Shown here one piece after another: positions 32,722-42,163 of a DNA stretch of 64,000 nt (position 1 is the stretch's first letter; every line of letters begins with the position of its first letter). The stretch comes from Ramlibacter tataouinensis (GTDB taxonomy: Bacteria > Pseudomonadota > Gammaproteobacteria > Burkholderiales > Burkholderiaceae_C). The position numbers and the translations under genes were made by a program. The stretch covers positions 3,249,001-3,313,000 of the forward strand of contig NZ_CP010951.1 in assembly GCF_001580455.1 (NCBI RefSeq), written 5' to 3'. The notes under the pieces are model-generated. The model did no database searches. It saw only the letters and a list, made by a program, of their open reading frames with translations, and was not told the DNA's origin.

Positions 32722-33725
32722 GACAGCACCGCCTCGGCCTGGCGAGCCACTTCCGCGATGTCGCGGTGGCAGGCGCGCAGCACGGCCGCATCTTGCCCGG
32801 CTACCGCCACCAGCGGCGGCCGTTCGGTGACGCAGCGCTCGTTGGCCAGCGGGCAGCGTTCGCTGAAGGGGCAGCCCGCGGGCAGGCGCGCCATGTTGGG
32901 CGGCACGCCGGGAATGGCCACCAGCCGCTCGCCTTCGTGATCGAGCTTGGGCACCGCGCCCAGCAGGCCCAGCGTGTAGGGGTGCGTCGGGCGGTAGAAG
33001 ACGTGCTCGGCGCTGCCTTGCTCCATGATGCGGCCGCCATAGAGCACCATGACCTGGTCGCACAGGCCGGCGACCACGCCGAGGTCGTGCGTGATCAGGA
33101 TGATGGCGGTGCCGAAATCGCGCTGCAGTTCGCGCAGCAGCGCCATGGTCTGGGCCTGCACCGTCACGTCCAGCGCCGTCGTGGGCTCGTCGGCGATCAG
33201 CAGGTCCGGCTGGCACAGCAGGGCCATGGCGATCATGATGCGCTGGCGCATGCCGCCCGAGAATTCGTGCGGGTACATGCGGATGCGGCGTGCGGCGTCG
33301 GGGATGCGCACCTGCTCCAGCGTCTGGATGGCCAGCGACAGCGCGCTGCGGCGCGTCAGGCCCTTGTGCAGTTCCAGCACCTCGGTCATCTGCCTCTCCA
33401 CCGTGAGGTAGGGGTTCAGCGAGGTCATCGGGTCCTGGAAGATCATTGCGATGCGGTTGCCGCGGATGCGATTGAGCCGCGACGCCGGCATGGACAACAG
33501 GTCTTCGCCGTTGAACAGCGCGCGCCCGCCGGCGCGGCCGTTGGCGGCCAGCAGGCCCATCAGGGCCAGCATGCTCTGGCTCTTGCCCGAGCCGCTCTCG
33601 CCCACGATTCCGAAGGTCTGTCCGCGCTCCAGCGCGAACGACAAGCCGTTGACGGCGGTGACTGCGCCGTCGGGCGTGTTGAACTTGACCGTGAGGTCGT
33701 CGATCTCGATCAGCTTCTGGTTCAT
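32718..33725 (-). CDS. oppD: Oligopeptide ABC transporter ATPase OppD-like
   Basis: 335 aa. Walker A GESGSGKSQ, Q-loop FQDPMTSLNP, signature FSGGMRQRIMIAMAL, Walker B LLIADEPTTALDVT, H-loop LITHDLGVV, and C-terminal Cys motif GCPFSERCPLANERC. The start at 33725 overlaps the oppC stop (ATGA) and the stop overlaps oppF, so permease and ATPase genes are coupled. OppD and OppF form the heterodimeric motor of the importer. Confidence 0.94.
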   Translation of the reverse strand: MNQKLIEIDDLTVKFNTPDGAVTAVNGLSFALERGQTFGIVGESGSGKSQSMLALMGLLAANGRAGGRALFNGEDLLSMPASRLNRIRGNRIAMIFQDPMTSLNPYLTVERQMTEVLELHKGLTRRSALSLAIQTLEQVRIPDAARRIRMYPHEFSGGMRQRIMIAMALLCQPDLLIADEPTTALDVTVQAQTMALLRELQRDFGTAIILITHDLGVVAGLCDQVMVLYGGRIMEQGSAEHVFYRPTHPYTLGLLGAVPKLDHEGERLVAIPGVPPNMARLPAGCPFSERCPLANERCVTERPPLVAVAGQDAAVLRACHRDIAEVARQAEAVLS

Positions 33726-34633
33726 CGCTGTTTGGGGTCCAGGGCGTCGCGCAGGCCGTCGCCGATGAAGTTGAAGCAGTACAGGGTGATGGACAGCATG
33801 GCGCAGGGGAACAGCAGCATCCAGGGCGCCACTTCCATCACGCCGGTGCCGTCGTGGATCAGCACGCCCCAGCTGGTCATCGGCTCCTGGATGCCCAGGC
33901 CGAGGAAGGACAGCACCGACTCGGTGAGGATCACGCCCGGCACGGTGACGGTGGTGTAGATCACGACCACGCCCAGCAGGTTGGGCACGATGTGCGAGAA
34001 GATGATGCGCCGGGTGGGCACGCCGATCGAGCGCGCCGCCTCGACGAACTCCATGTTGCGCAGCGACAGTGTCTGCCCGCGCACCACGCGCGCCATGTCC
34101 ATCCAGGAGAAGGCGGTGATCGCCAGCACCACCAGGTAGAACTCGCGGCCCAGGATGGTGACCAGCAGGATCGCGATCAGCAGGTAGGGGATGGCATACA
34201 TCATGTCGACGAAGCGCATCATGAAGCTGTCCACCTTGCCACCGAGGAAGCCGGCGGTCGCGCCCCAGGCGATGCCCACGGCCACCGAGCACAGCGTCGC
34301 CAGCAGTCCCACCATCAGCGAGATGCGGCCGCCGATCAGGCAGCGCACCAGCAGGTCGCGCCCCGATTCATCGGTGCCCCAGAGGTGGAAGCCCTTCCAG
34401 CTCGGCGCCATTTTCATCGCGTCCCAGTCGGCGGTGTCGAATTCGTAGGGCAACAGGAACGGCCCGACGATGCAGGCCAGCGAGATCAGCACCAGCACGA
34501 CCAGGCTGGCGACGGCCGCCCGGTTGCGCATGAAGCGGTCGCGCGCATCGGCCCAGGGGCTGCGCCCGGGCGCAGCGACCGGCATTTGCGCGAGCTGGTC
34601 CACCAGCGCCTTCTTTCGTAGGAGAAACAGCAT
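33722..34633 (-). CDS. oppC: Oligopeptide ABC transporter permease OppC-like
   Basis: 303 aa, about six helices. A cytoplasmic N-terminal tail with RDRFMRNRAAVASLVVLVL leads into helix 1, then HLWGTDESGRDLLVRCLIGGR, the permease EAA loop EAARSIGVPTRRIIFSHIVPN, and the end DGLRDALDPKQR, all typical of OppC/DppC. It pairs with OppB. Nine bases separate it from oppB. Confidence 0.94.
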   Translation of the reverse strand: MLFLLRKKALVDQLAQMPVAAPGRSPWADARDRFMRNRAAVASLVVLVLISLACIVGPFLLPYEFDTADWDAMKMAPSWKGFHLWGTDESGRDLLVRCLIGGRISLMVGLLATLCSVAVGIAWGATAGFLGGKVDSFMMRFVDMMYAIPYLLIAILLVTILGREFYLVVLAITAFSWMDMARVVRGQTLSLRNMEFVEAARSIGVPTRRIIFSHIVPNLLGVVVIYTTVTVPGVILTESVLSFLGLGIQEPMTSWGVLIHDGTGVMEVAPWMLLFPCAMLSITLYCFNFIGDGLRDALDPKQR

Positions 34634-34642
34634 GCCGCGCCT

Positions 34643-35566
34643 TCAGTGGTAACGGATCTTGGGATCGAGCGCGGCATAGGCCAGGTCGACCAGCAGGTTC
34701 AGGGTGACCGCAATCACCGTGATCAGCACCACCAGGCCGAGCACCAGCGTGTAGTCGCGATTGCCGGCGCCATTGACGATCAGCTTGCCCAGGCCGGGCA
34801 GGGAGAACACGGTCTCGGTCACCAGCGCCGCGGTGATCGAGGAGATCGCCAGCGGGCTCATCACCGAAATCACCGGCAGCAGCGCCGGCTTGAGCGCGTG
34901 GCGCATGACGACCAGGCGCGTGGGCAAGCCCTTGGCGCGGGCCGTGCGGATGAAATTGCTGTTCAGAACTTCGAGCAGGCTGCCGCGCATCACGCGCGCG
35001 ATGGTGGCCACGTTGATGAAGGTGAGCAGGGCCATCGGCATCACCATGAAGGCGGGCTTGAAATCGTCCCAGCCGCCGGCTGGCAGCCAGTGCAGCCACA
35101 GCGCGAAGACCAGCACCAGCACCGGCCCGATGACAAAGGAGGGGAACACGCTGCCCAGGTTGCCAATCAGCATCACGCCGTGGTCGGCCATGCTGTTTTG
35201 GCGCAGCCCCGCGGCGATGCCCAGGCCCACGCCGATGACGAAGGAGATCAGCAGCGCCCCGCCGCCGATGGCCAGCGAGACCGGGAGGGCCGCCGCCACC
35301 AGGTCATTGACCGACCAGTCGGCGTAGCGGAAGGAGGCGCCCAGGTCGCCGTGCGCCAGGTTGTTCAGGTAATGCAGGTATTGCTGCCAGAGCGGCAAAT
35401 CGAGGTGGTACTTGGCCTGCAGGTTGGCCATCACCGCCTCGGAGACCTTGACCTCGGCGTCGAAGGGGCCGCCGGGCGCCGCGTGCAGGAGGATGTAGCA
35501 GACCGTGATGACGATCAGCAGTGTCGGAATGGTCGCCAGCAGGCGACGCAATGTGTAGGACCACAT
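34643..35566 (-). CDS. oppB: Oligopeptide ABC transporter permease OppB-like
   Basis: 307 aa, about six helices. Starts MWSYTLRRLLATIPTLLIVI, has the OppB loop DLPLWQQYLHYLNNLAHGDLG, the EAA motif RTARAKGLPTRLVVMRHALKP, and LPGLGKLIVNGAGNRDY. It forms the translocation pore with OppC. It follows oppA after a 240-base gap containing two strong hairpins. Confidence 0.94.
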   Translation of the reverse strand: MWSYTLRRLLATIPTLLIVITVCYILLHAAPGGPFDAEVKVSEAVMANLQAKYHLDLPLWQQYLHYLNNLAHGDLGASFRYADWSVNDLVAAALPVSLAIGGGALLISFVIGVGLGIAAGLRQNSMADHGVMLIGNLGSVFPSFVIGPVLVLVFALWLHWLPAGGWDDFKPAFMVMPMALLTFINVATIARVMRGSLLEVLNSNFIRTARAKGLPTRLVVMRHALKPALLPVISVMSPLAISSITAALVTETVFSLPGLGKLIVNGAGNRDYTLVLGLVVLITVIAVTLNLLVDLAYAALDPKIRYH

Positions 35567-35806
35567 AGGCTCTTCTCAAACGGGGGAGTCCGCTAAAACA
35601 CTGAAATCGGATGCTGCTTTCCGCGCAATACGCGGCGCGCTGCTGCGTTGCAAATGCTCGCGATGCCGCCCGGCATCGCTGCGCTTTACGCCTTGCATCG
35701 CATTGCGTCTTGCGCGTCTCTCAGCATCCATTTCAATGTTTCAGCGAACCAACGCCTCGCGCGGGGTGCTGCGCGAGGCGCCGTGCTGACCGCGCCGGTC
35801 GCGCGA
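35567..35806 (-). promoter_or_regulatory. oppA-oppB intercistronic hairpins
   Basis: The gap holds two strong stem-loops: GCCTCGCGC / GCGCGAGGC at 35754-35779, 27 bases past the oppA stop, and GCGATGCCG / CGGCATCGC at 35660-35679. Neither has a T run. Hairpins behind the binding-protein gene commonly stabilise its upstream mRNA or reduce read-through into the permease genes (family knowledge), and that is the likely role here. Confidence 0.5.
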
Positions 35807-37420
35807 TCAGTGCTTGATGATGTACAGGTCCTTGCTGCGGAAGCGATCTTGCGCGTTCTCCAGCGAATACCCGCCAACGTAGGATTTTACCAAGCGCGGC
35901 AGCGAGTATTGCAGCATCGGCAGGATCGGGTAGTCCTCCATGATCATCTTGACGGCCTGCGTCAGGAGCTGCTTGCGCTTGGCCGGCTCGTCGCTCTGTT
36001 CAGCCTGGTTGATGATCTCCTCGGCCTTGCGGTTGCAGTGGAAGTTGGTGTTCTGGTCCGAGTCGCAGCGCACCAGCGCCAGGAAGTTGGTCGCGTCGTT
36101 GTAGTCGGCGATGAAGCCGTTGCGCGCCATCTGGAAGGCGCCGTCATGGCGCTTCTTGACCAGCACCTTGAATTCCATGGCCTCGAGTTCGATGGTGAGC
36201 CCGAGCTTGGTCTTCCACTCCGACTGGGCGAAGATGGCCATCTTCTTGTGGTATTCGCTCGTGTTGTACGAGAAGGTGTACTTGGTGCCGGGCTTCACGC
36301 CGGCCTCGGCCAGCAGCTTCTTGGCCTCCTCGATCTTCTTCGCCATGGGCCACTTGGCCCAGTCGTATTCGAACATCTCGGCGCCATCCATGCCCTTGAC
36401 GACCAGGCCGTACAGCGGCGACTGGCCATCGGCCGTGATCTTCTGCGCCAGGATGTCGCGGTCAATCACCATCGACAGCGCCTTGCGCACCCGCACGTCC
36501 TTGAACGCTGGGCTCTGGGTCTGGAAGTCGTAGTAGCGCAGGCCCAGCATGGGCGCGTTGCGCACGTCCTTGGGGTACTTCTTCTTCGCATCCTCGTAGG
36601 TGCCGGGCGGCAGCTGGTACACCCACTCGTTCTGGCCCGACTCGAACAGCTTGACGTCGGCGTTGCCGTCTTCCACCGGCAGGTAGGTCACGCGCGTGAG
36701 CTGCACATTGGCCGCGTCCCAGTAGTTCGGGTTCTTCTCCAGCACGACCTTGCTGTTGACCTGCCATTCCTTGAGCACGTAGGCGCCGTTGCCCACCAGG
36801 TTGCCGGGCTTGGTCCAGTCCTTGCCGAACTTCTCGATCGAGGCCTGGTGCACCGGGCCCAGGTTGTTGTTGGACACCAGCTGCGGCAGGAACGACACCG
36901 GGAAGGGCGTCTTGATCTCCACCGTGAATTTGTCCAGGGCCTTCACGCCGACTTCGCTCGGCGGCTTCTTGCCCATGGCGACTTCCTTGCCGTTCTGCAG
37001 GAACACGCCATAGGTGGCGGCGTACTTAGACGCTGTCTTGGGGTCGAGGAAGCGGCGGATGCCGTACACCACGTCCTGCGCGGTCACCGGGTCGCCGTTG
37101 GACCACTTGGCGTTCTGGCGCAGCTTGAACACCCAGGTCGTGGCGTTGGTCTGCTTCCAGCTCTCGGCCAGACCGGGAATGATCTTGCCCGCCGCGTCGT
37201 TGGCCGTCAGGCCCTCGAACATGTCGCGCGTGATGTTGTTCGCGCCCACGGTTTCCGCCGACGCCGGATCGAGCGTTTCCGGCTCAGAGCCGTTGTTGCG
37301 GATCAGGGTCTGGGTGGGGTGCAGTTCCACCCCCGGAGGAACGACGGCGGCCGCAACGGGCAGCGCCATGGCGGCGCACAGGGCAAGCAGGGCAAATTGC
37401 CGGCGTGCGTTCTTTTTCAT
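35807..37420 (-). CDS. oppA: Periplasmic oligopeptide-binding protein OppA/MppA-like
   Basis: 537 aa. Signal peptide MKKNARRQFALLALCAAMALPVAAA. The family-5 solute-binding core opens with LIRNNGSEPETLDPASAETV and includes GLAESWKQTNATTWVFKLRQ, WSNGDPVTAQDVVYGIRR and GNGAYVLKEWQVNSKVVLEK. Length is as E. coli OppA. AAGGAAA precedes the ATG. It delivers peptides, or in MppA-like cases murein peptides, to OppBCDF encoded downstream. It follows two larger binding-protein genes on the same strand with short gaps. Confidence 0.93.
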   Translation of the reverse strand: MKKNARRQFALLALCAAMALPVAAAVVPPGVELHPTQTLIRNNGSEPETLDPASAETVGANNITRDMFEGLTANDAAGKIIPGLAESWKQTNATTWVFKLRQNAKWSNGDPVTAQDVVYGIRRFLDPKTASKYAATYGVFLQNGKEVAMGKKPPSEVGVKALDKFTVEIKTPFPVSFLPQLVSNNNLGPVHQASIEKFGKDWTKPGNLVGNGAYVLKEWQVNSKVVLEKNPNYWDAANVQLTRVTYLPVEDGNADVKLFESGQNEWVYQLPPGTYEDAKKKYPKDVRNAPMLGLRYYDFQTQSPAFKDVRVRKALSMVIDRDILAQKITADGQSPLYGLVVKGMDGAEMFEYDWAKWPMAKKIEEAKKLLAEAGVKPGTKYTFSYNTSEYHKKMAIFAQSEWKTKLGLTIELEAMEFKVLVKKRHDGAFQMARNGFIADYNDATNFLALVRCDSDQNTNFHCNRKAEEIINQAEQSDEPAKRKQLLTQAVKMIMEDYPILPMLQYSLPRLVKSYVGGYSLENAQDRFRSKDLYIIKH

Positions 37421-37453
37421 GACTTTCCTTTGTGAGGTGTGGACCAGCGCCTA

Positions 37454-39268
37454 CTACTTTTGGGGAAGGCGGTCGGTATCGATGTCGACGTACTGCCAGA
37501 ACTCGCGCGCGTTCGGGTGGCGTTTGTAGCCCAGCAGCCAGGGCTGCATCATATCGGTGCCGATGCGGTGCACGCGCACCTTGATCGGCATGTAGGCGAT
37601 CATGATGCGCACTGCTTCACGGATCACCGCGTCGCGCTCCGGGCCGTCCGCCATCACCGCCTGCTGGCGGTACAACTCGTCGAACTTGTCGTTCTTGAAG
37701 CGCGAGTGGTTCTGCTGGCCGAAGGAGCCGCTGTAGCCGAGCGCCAGCACGCCGGCGCTGTCCGGTGAGCTCGCCGACAGGCCGTAGCCCCACATCATCA
37801 GCTTGCCGGCGCGCGAATTGCGCAACTGCTCGGGCCATTTGCCGATGCGCAGCTGGAGCTTGATGCCCACGGCGTCGAGGTTCTTCTTCATCACCTCGTC
37901 CCGCTCGCGGTAGTCGGCGGCCGACAGCGTGTCGTAGACCAGCTCCAGCGGCTGGCCGTTGGGCTGGTCGCGCCAGCCGTCGCCGTCCTTGTCGGTGTAG
38001 CCGAACATGTCCAGCAGCGCCACGGCCTTGGCGCGGTCGTGGGTACCCATCTCCGAGCGGAAGTCGGCATCGAAGCTGTTGGTGTTGGGCATGATGAAGC
38101 CCTGCGCCACCATCGCCTGCCCGCGCATGGCCAGCTGGGCTTCCTGCTTGCTGTCCATGGCCAGCGCGATGGCGCGCCGCAAGGCCACCTTCTCCGGCGT
38201 GTAGCCGCCCACCACCGGGTTCAGCATGCTGAAGTACACCATCCGGATGTCCGACAGCGGCACGCGCTCCATCTGGATGCCGCGCTTGGCCAGGTTGGGC
38301 GCGAGCTTGTTGTTCGGGATGGCGTGCGTGGCGAAGTTCTCGGGCAGCCGCTCCATGAAGTCGTGCTCGTTGTTCAGGAACGAGAGCCAGCGCGGCTGCG
38401 GGTCGTCGATGATCGAGACCTCGACGCGGTCGATCATGGGCAGGCGCCGGCCCTTCATCTTCGCCGCGAGCGCCTGCGACTGCGGGTCGTTGGCCGGCGG
38501 CTGGGCGTCATAGAGCTGCTCGCGGTAGCCCGGGTTGCGCACCAGCGTGATCTTCGAGGAGCGCCGCCATTCCTTGAGCATGAAGGGGCCGGTGCCCACC
38601 GGGTGCTCCATGATGGCGTCGCCGTACTTCTCGATCACTTCACGCGCCACCACGCCGAAGATGCCCGGGTCGGCCAGCGTCAGCGTGAAGCGCGGGCGCG
38701 GCTCGCCGAGCTTGAACTGCACGGTGTAGCGGTCCAGCGCCCGCAGGCCCTCGATCTCGGTGTCGTAGTCGAACCGGGCGTCGCCCGCCAGCGCCTTCTT
38801 GCGCAGCTCGGACAGGCCGAGGATCTTCTCTTCCTCCAGGCCGCTCACCAGCGGACTCTTGTTCCTCGGATCCATGATCCGCTTGTAGCTGAAGACCACG
38901 TCGGCGGCGGTCACCTCGCGCCTGCGGCCCTCGAAGGCCGGGTCGTCCGCGAAGTAGATGCCGCGGCGCATCTTCACCGTGTAGGTCTTGAAGTCCGGCG
39001 AGATCACCGGCATGCCGTCGGCCAGCACCGGCTTGATCCTGGCCGGCCGCGCCAGGTAGTCGTAGCCGTACAGCGCATCGAACATGTTCGCGGTGATGAT
39101 GCGCGAGTACAGGTCGTTGAGTTGCGCCGGGTCGAAGCCGGTCTCGGCCACCGGGAAGGCGTAGCGCAGCACCTTTTCCGGCGCGGCCTGGGCGGGCGCG
39201 GCGAGGGCGAGGCAGGCCAGCGCCATGAGCGCAGCTCGCTGCGCGGTACGTAGGGGTTCGAAGCGCAT
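37454..39268 (-). CDS. ABC transporter solute-binding protein, family 5 (first of two paralogues)
   Basis: 604 aa periplasmic protein. Signal peptide ends LALAAPAQA. The mature start EKVLRYAFPVAETGFDPAQL is the family-5 opening. Further marks are YFADDPAFEGRRREVTAADV, HPVGTGPFMLKEWRR and HAIPNNKLAPNLAKRGIQME. It is longer than OppA and of YejA-like size. Closely similar along its whole length to the product of 39286-41103, from which it is separated by 17 bases: a tandem duplication that has diverged. It might serve OppBCDF downstream or the divergent two-permease/fused-ATPase transporter at 41225-44957. Confidence 0.88.
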   Translation of the reverse strand: MRFEPLRTAQRAALMALACLALAAPAQAAPEKVLRYAFPVAETGFDPAQLNDLYSRIITANMFDALYGYDYLARPARIKPVLADGMPVISPDFKTYTVKMRRGIYFADDPAFEGRRREVTAADVVFSYKRIMDPRNKSPLVSGLEEEKILGLSELRKKALAGDARFDYDTEIEGLRALDRYTVQFKLGEPRPRFTLTLADPGIFGVVAREVIEKYGDAIMEHPVGTGPFMLKEWRRSSKITLVRNPGYREQLYDAQPPANDPQSQALAAKMKGRRLPMIDRVEVSIIDDPQPRWLSFLNNEHDFMERLPENFATHAIPNNKLAPNLAKRGIQMERVPLSDIRMVYFSMLNPVVGGYTPEKVALRRAIALAMDSKQEAQLAMRGQAMVAQGFIMPNTNSFDADFRSEMGTHDRAKAVALLDMFGYTDKDGDGWRDQPNGQPLELVYDTLSAADYRERDEVMKKNLDAVGIKLQLRIGKWPEQLRNSRAGKLMMWGYGLSASSPDSAGVLALGYSGSFGQQNHSRFKNDKFDELYRQQAVMADGPERDAVIREAVRIMIAYMPIKVRVHRIGTDMMQPWLLGYKRHPNAREFWQYVDIDTDRLPQK

Positions 39269-39285
39269 GGGCTAGTCCGGTGGAC

Positions 39286-41103
39286 TCAGTGGTTGCCGTT
39301 GCTGCCCTTGGGCAGCTTGCTGTTGTCGATGTCGATGAACTGCCAGAAGTCGCGCCGGAACGGGTGGCGCTTGTAGCCGCTGGCCCAGGGCTGCCACAGG
39401 TCGGTCGCGATGCGGTGGACCTTGAGCTTGTACGGCATGTAGGCGATCAGGATGCGCTGGGCCTCGTTGATCACCGCCAGGCGCTCGGGGCCGTCGGGCA
39501 TCACCGACTGCTTTTCGTAGAGCTCGTCGAAGCGCTTGTTGGCGAAGCGGGCGAAGTTCTGCTGGCCGGCCGACTTGCTGTAGCCGAACTGGAGCATGCT
39601 GCCGCTGTCGGGCGTCGTGGCCGAATTCCCCAGCCCCCACATCATCAGCTTGCCGGAGCGCGCGGCGCGCAGCTGCTCGGGCCACTGGCCGATGCGGTAG
39701 TTGATCTTGATGCCCACGGCGGTGAGGTTCTTCTTCACGACCTCGTCGAGCTCGCGGTAGTCGGCGCGCGACAGGGTGTCGTACTCCAGCACCAGCGGCT
39801 TGCCGTCCGGCAGGTCGCGCCAGCCGTCGCCGTCCTTGTCGGTGTAGCCGAACATGTCCAGCAGGGCCATGGCCTTGGCCCGGTCGTGCGTGCCCATCTC
39901 CGAGCGGAAGTTCGGGTCGTACAGGGTGGTGTTGGGCACGATGAAGCCCTGCGCCACCACGGCCTGTCCGCGGCGCGGCAGCCGCACTTCCTCGTCGTTG
40001 TTGATTGCCAGCGCGATCGCGCGGCGCAGCGCCACCTTCTCGGGTGTGTAGCCGCCGATCACGGGGTCCGTCATGTTCATGTAGGACAGCGTGAAATCCG
40101 ACAGCGGCACCTGCTCCATGCCGATGCCGCGCTTGGCGAGGTTGGGCGCGAGCTTGTTGTTCGGGATGGCGTGCGTCGCGAAATTCTGCGGCAGGCGCTC
40201 CAGGAAATCGTGCTCGTTGTTCAGGAACGCCAGCCAGCGCGGCTGCGGCTCGTCGATGATGGAGACGATCACCTTGTCGACGATCGGCAGCTTCTTGCCT
40301 TTGAGCTGCCCGAGGATCTTCGCGCCGCCGGCATCGGAGGCCTCGGCCTGGAAGCGCTTTTCGCGGAAGCCGGGGTTGCGCACCAGCGTGATCTTCGAGG
40401 CACGGCGCCAGTCCTTCAGCACGAACGGGCCGGTGCCCACCGGGTGCTCCATGATCGCGTCGCCGTATTTCTCGACCACCTCGCGCGCCACGATGCCCAG
40501 CGTCGCCGGGTCGGCCAGCGAGTACGTGAAGCGCGGCCTCGATTCGGCCAGCTTGATCTGCACGGTGTAGCGGTCCAGCGCGCGCAAGCCCTCGATCTCG
40601 GTGTCGTAGTCGAACTTGCCGGTGGCCTCGGCCTGCTTGCGCAGCGCCTCCGTGCCCAGCATCTTTTCTTCGAGGAAGCCGGACGCCTTGGGGCTCTTGT
40701 TCTTCGGATCGAAGAAACGCTTGAAGGTGTAAACGAAATCCTGCGCCGTCAACTCGCGCGGCTTGCCGCCGAAGGCGGGATCGTCGGCGAAGTAGACACC
40801 CTGCCGCAGGCGGAAGGTGAAGGTACGGAAATCCGGCGACACCTCCGGCATCGCTTCGGCCAGGTTCGGCACGATCTTCGCGGGACGCGCGAGATAGTCG
40901 TACTCGTACGGCGCCTCCAGGATGTGCGCGATGACGGCCGCGGAGTACAGGTCGTTGATCTGCGCCGGATCGAAGCCGGTCTCGGCGACGGGAAAGGCGT
41001 AGCGCAGGACTTTTTCGTTGTTAGCGATCTGGGCGCCGGCGGGTTGGACGGCACCAAGGGCCAGGCAAAGGCTGATGGCCCATGCCCAGGTTCGGGACTT
41101 CAT
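39286..41103 (-). CDS. ABC transporter solute-binding protein, family 5 (second paralogue)
   Basis: 605 aa from the ATG at 41103 (MKSRTWAWAISLCLALGA, a good signal peptide). A GTG four codons upstream is an alternative. The mature part begins EKVLRYAFPVAETGFDPAQI and shares YFADDPAF, HPVGTGPFVLKDWRRASKIT, HAIPNNKLAPNLAKRGIGME and GYTDKDGDGWRD with its neighbour. The region between residues about 270 and 300 differs most between the two. Divergent from the permease gene at 41225 with 121 bases between starts, which must hold both promoters. Confidence 0.88.
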   Translation of the reverse strand: MKSRTWAWAISLCLALGAVQPAGAQIANNEKVLRYAFPVAETGFDPAQINDLYSAAVIAHILEAPYEYDYLARPAKIVPNLAEAMPEVSPDFRTFTFRLRQGVYFADDPAFGGKPRELTAQDFVYTFKRFFDPKNKSPKASGFLEEKMLGTEALRKQAEATGKFDYDTEIEGLRALDRYTVQIKLAESRPRFTYSLADPATLGIVAREVVEKYGDAIMEHPVGTGPFVLKDWRRASKITLVRNPGFREKRFQAEASDAGGAKILGQLKGKKLPIVDKVIVSIIDEPQPRWLAFLNNEHDFLERLPQNFATHAIPNNKLAPNLAKRGIGMEQVPLSDFTLSYMNMTDPVIGGYTPEKVALRRAIALAINNDEEVRLPRRGQAVVAQGFIVPNTTLYDPNFRSEMGTHDRAKAMALLDMFGYTDKDGDGWRDLPDGKPLVLEYDTLSRADYRELDEVVKKNLTAVGIKINYRIGQWPEQLRAARSGKLMMWGLGNSATTPDSGSMLQFGYSKSAGQQNFARFANKRFDELYEKQSVMPDGPERLAVINEAQRILIAYMPYKLKVHRIATDLWQPWASGYKRHPFRRDFWQFIDIDNSKLPKGSNGNH

Positions 41104-41224
41104 GGTTGGAAACACCTATACGGGGGAACGCGGGGCGCAAGCATAATCCGCGCCCATCCATCTGCCACGAGCAGTTTCCCGAAGTCCGTCGGGGGCGCGA
41201 TCCGCAAGCCCGCACAATACAGCA

Positions 41225-42163
41225 ATGCTTTCATACGTTCTGCGCCGAATTTTGCAGATGATTCCGACCCTGGCCGGGGTCATCCTGCTGGTTTTCTTCC
41301 TGTTCAAGTATTTCGGCGACGATCCCGCGGAGATCCTCGGGGGCCTTCAGGCCACGCAGGAGCAGATCGACTCGATTCGCAGGCAGCTCGGGCTCGACAA
41401 GCCGGTGCTCGAGCAACTGTGGCTGTTCGTCCTCAAGGTCGTGACATTTGACTGGGGTGCGAGCTGGGCGACCAAGGAGACGGTGGCCAACATCTTCGCC
41501 ACCCGCCTGCCCGCCACGCTGACCATCATGGTCCCGATCCTGCTGCTCGAAGTCGGCCTGGCGATCGTCGCCGGCATGGCGGTGGCGTACGTGCGCGGCA
41601 GCCTCACCGACCGGCTGGTGATGATCATCAGCACCGTCGCGCTGTCGATCAGCTTCCTGGTCTACATCATCATCGGCCAGTACCTCTTCGCCTTCCAGCT
41701 CGGCTGGTTCCCGGTGCAGGGCTGGTCCAACAGCACCTGGACCAACCTCCTGGTCTACGCACCGCTGCCGGTGCTGCTGGCGGTGCTGGTCAGCCTGGCG
41801 CCCCACACCCGCCTGTACCGCAGCTTCTTCCTGGACGAGATCGGCCACGACTACGTGCGCACCGCGCGCGCCAAGGGCGTGCCGGAAAAGACCATCCTGT
41901 TCAAGCACGTGCTGCGCAACGCCATGATCCCGATCCTCACGAACGTGGCCACGCAGCTGCCGGGCGTGTTCATCGGTTCCTTCCTGATCGAAGTGTTTTT
42001 CTCCATTCCCGGCCTCGGCCGCGAGGTGTATGCCGCCGTCGGCCGCGGCGATTTCCCGGTGATCCAGGCCGTCACGATCTATCTGGCCGCCCTCACGATG
42101 GTGATCAACCTGGTCACCGATGTCCTCTACAAGTTCGTTGATCCGCGGGTGGTCCTGAAATGA
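41225..42163 (+). CDS. Peptide-type ABC transporter permease, OppB/YejB family
   Basis: 312 aa, about six helices. Starts MLSYVLRRILQMIPTLAGVI. DSIRRQLGLDKPVLEQLWLF and the EAA loop RTARAKGVPEKTILFKHVLRN are typical of OppB-class permeases, and FFSIPGLGREVYAAVGRGDFP closes the last periplasmic loop. It overlaps the next permease gene (ATGA). The set permease, permease, fused ATPase plus ~600-residue binding proteins resembles the YejABEF layout more than Dpp/Opp; this is inference from architecture. Confidence 0.92.
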   Translation: MLSYVLRRILQMIPTLAGVILLVFFLFKYFGDDPAEILGGLQATQEQIDSIRRQLGLDKPVLEQLWLFVLKVVTFDWGASWATKETVANIFATRLPATLTIMVPILLLEVGLAIVAGMAVAYVRGSLTDRLVMIISTVALSISFLVYIIIGQYLFAFQLGWFPVQGWSNSTWTNLLVYAPLPVLLAVLVSLAPHTRLYRSFFLDEIGHDYVRTARAKGVPEKTILFKHVLRNAMIPILTNVATQLPGVFIGSFLIEVFFSIPGLGREVYAAVGRGDFPVIQAVTIYLAALTMVINLVTDVLYKFVDPRVVLK

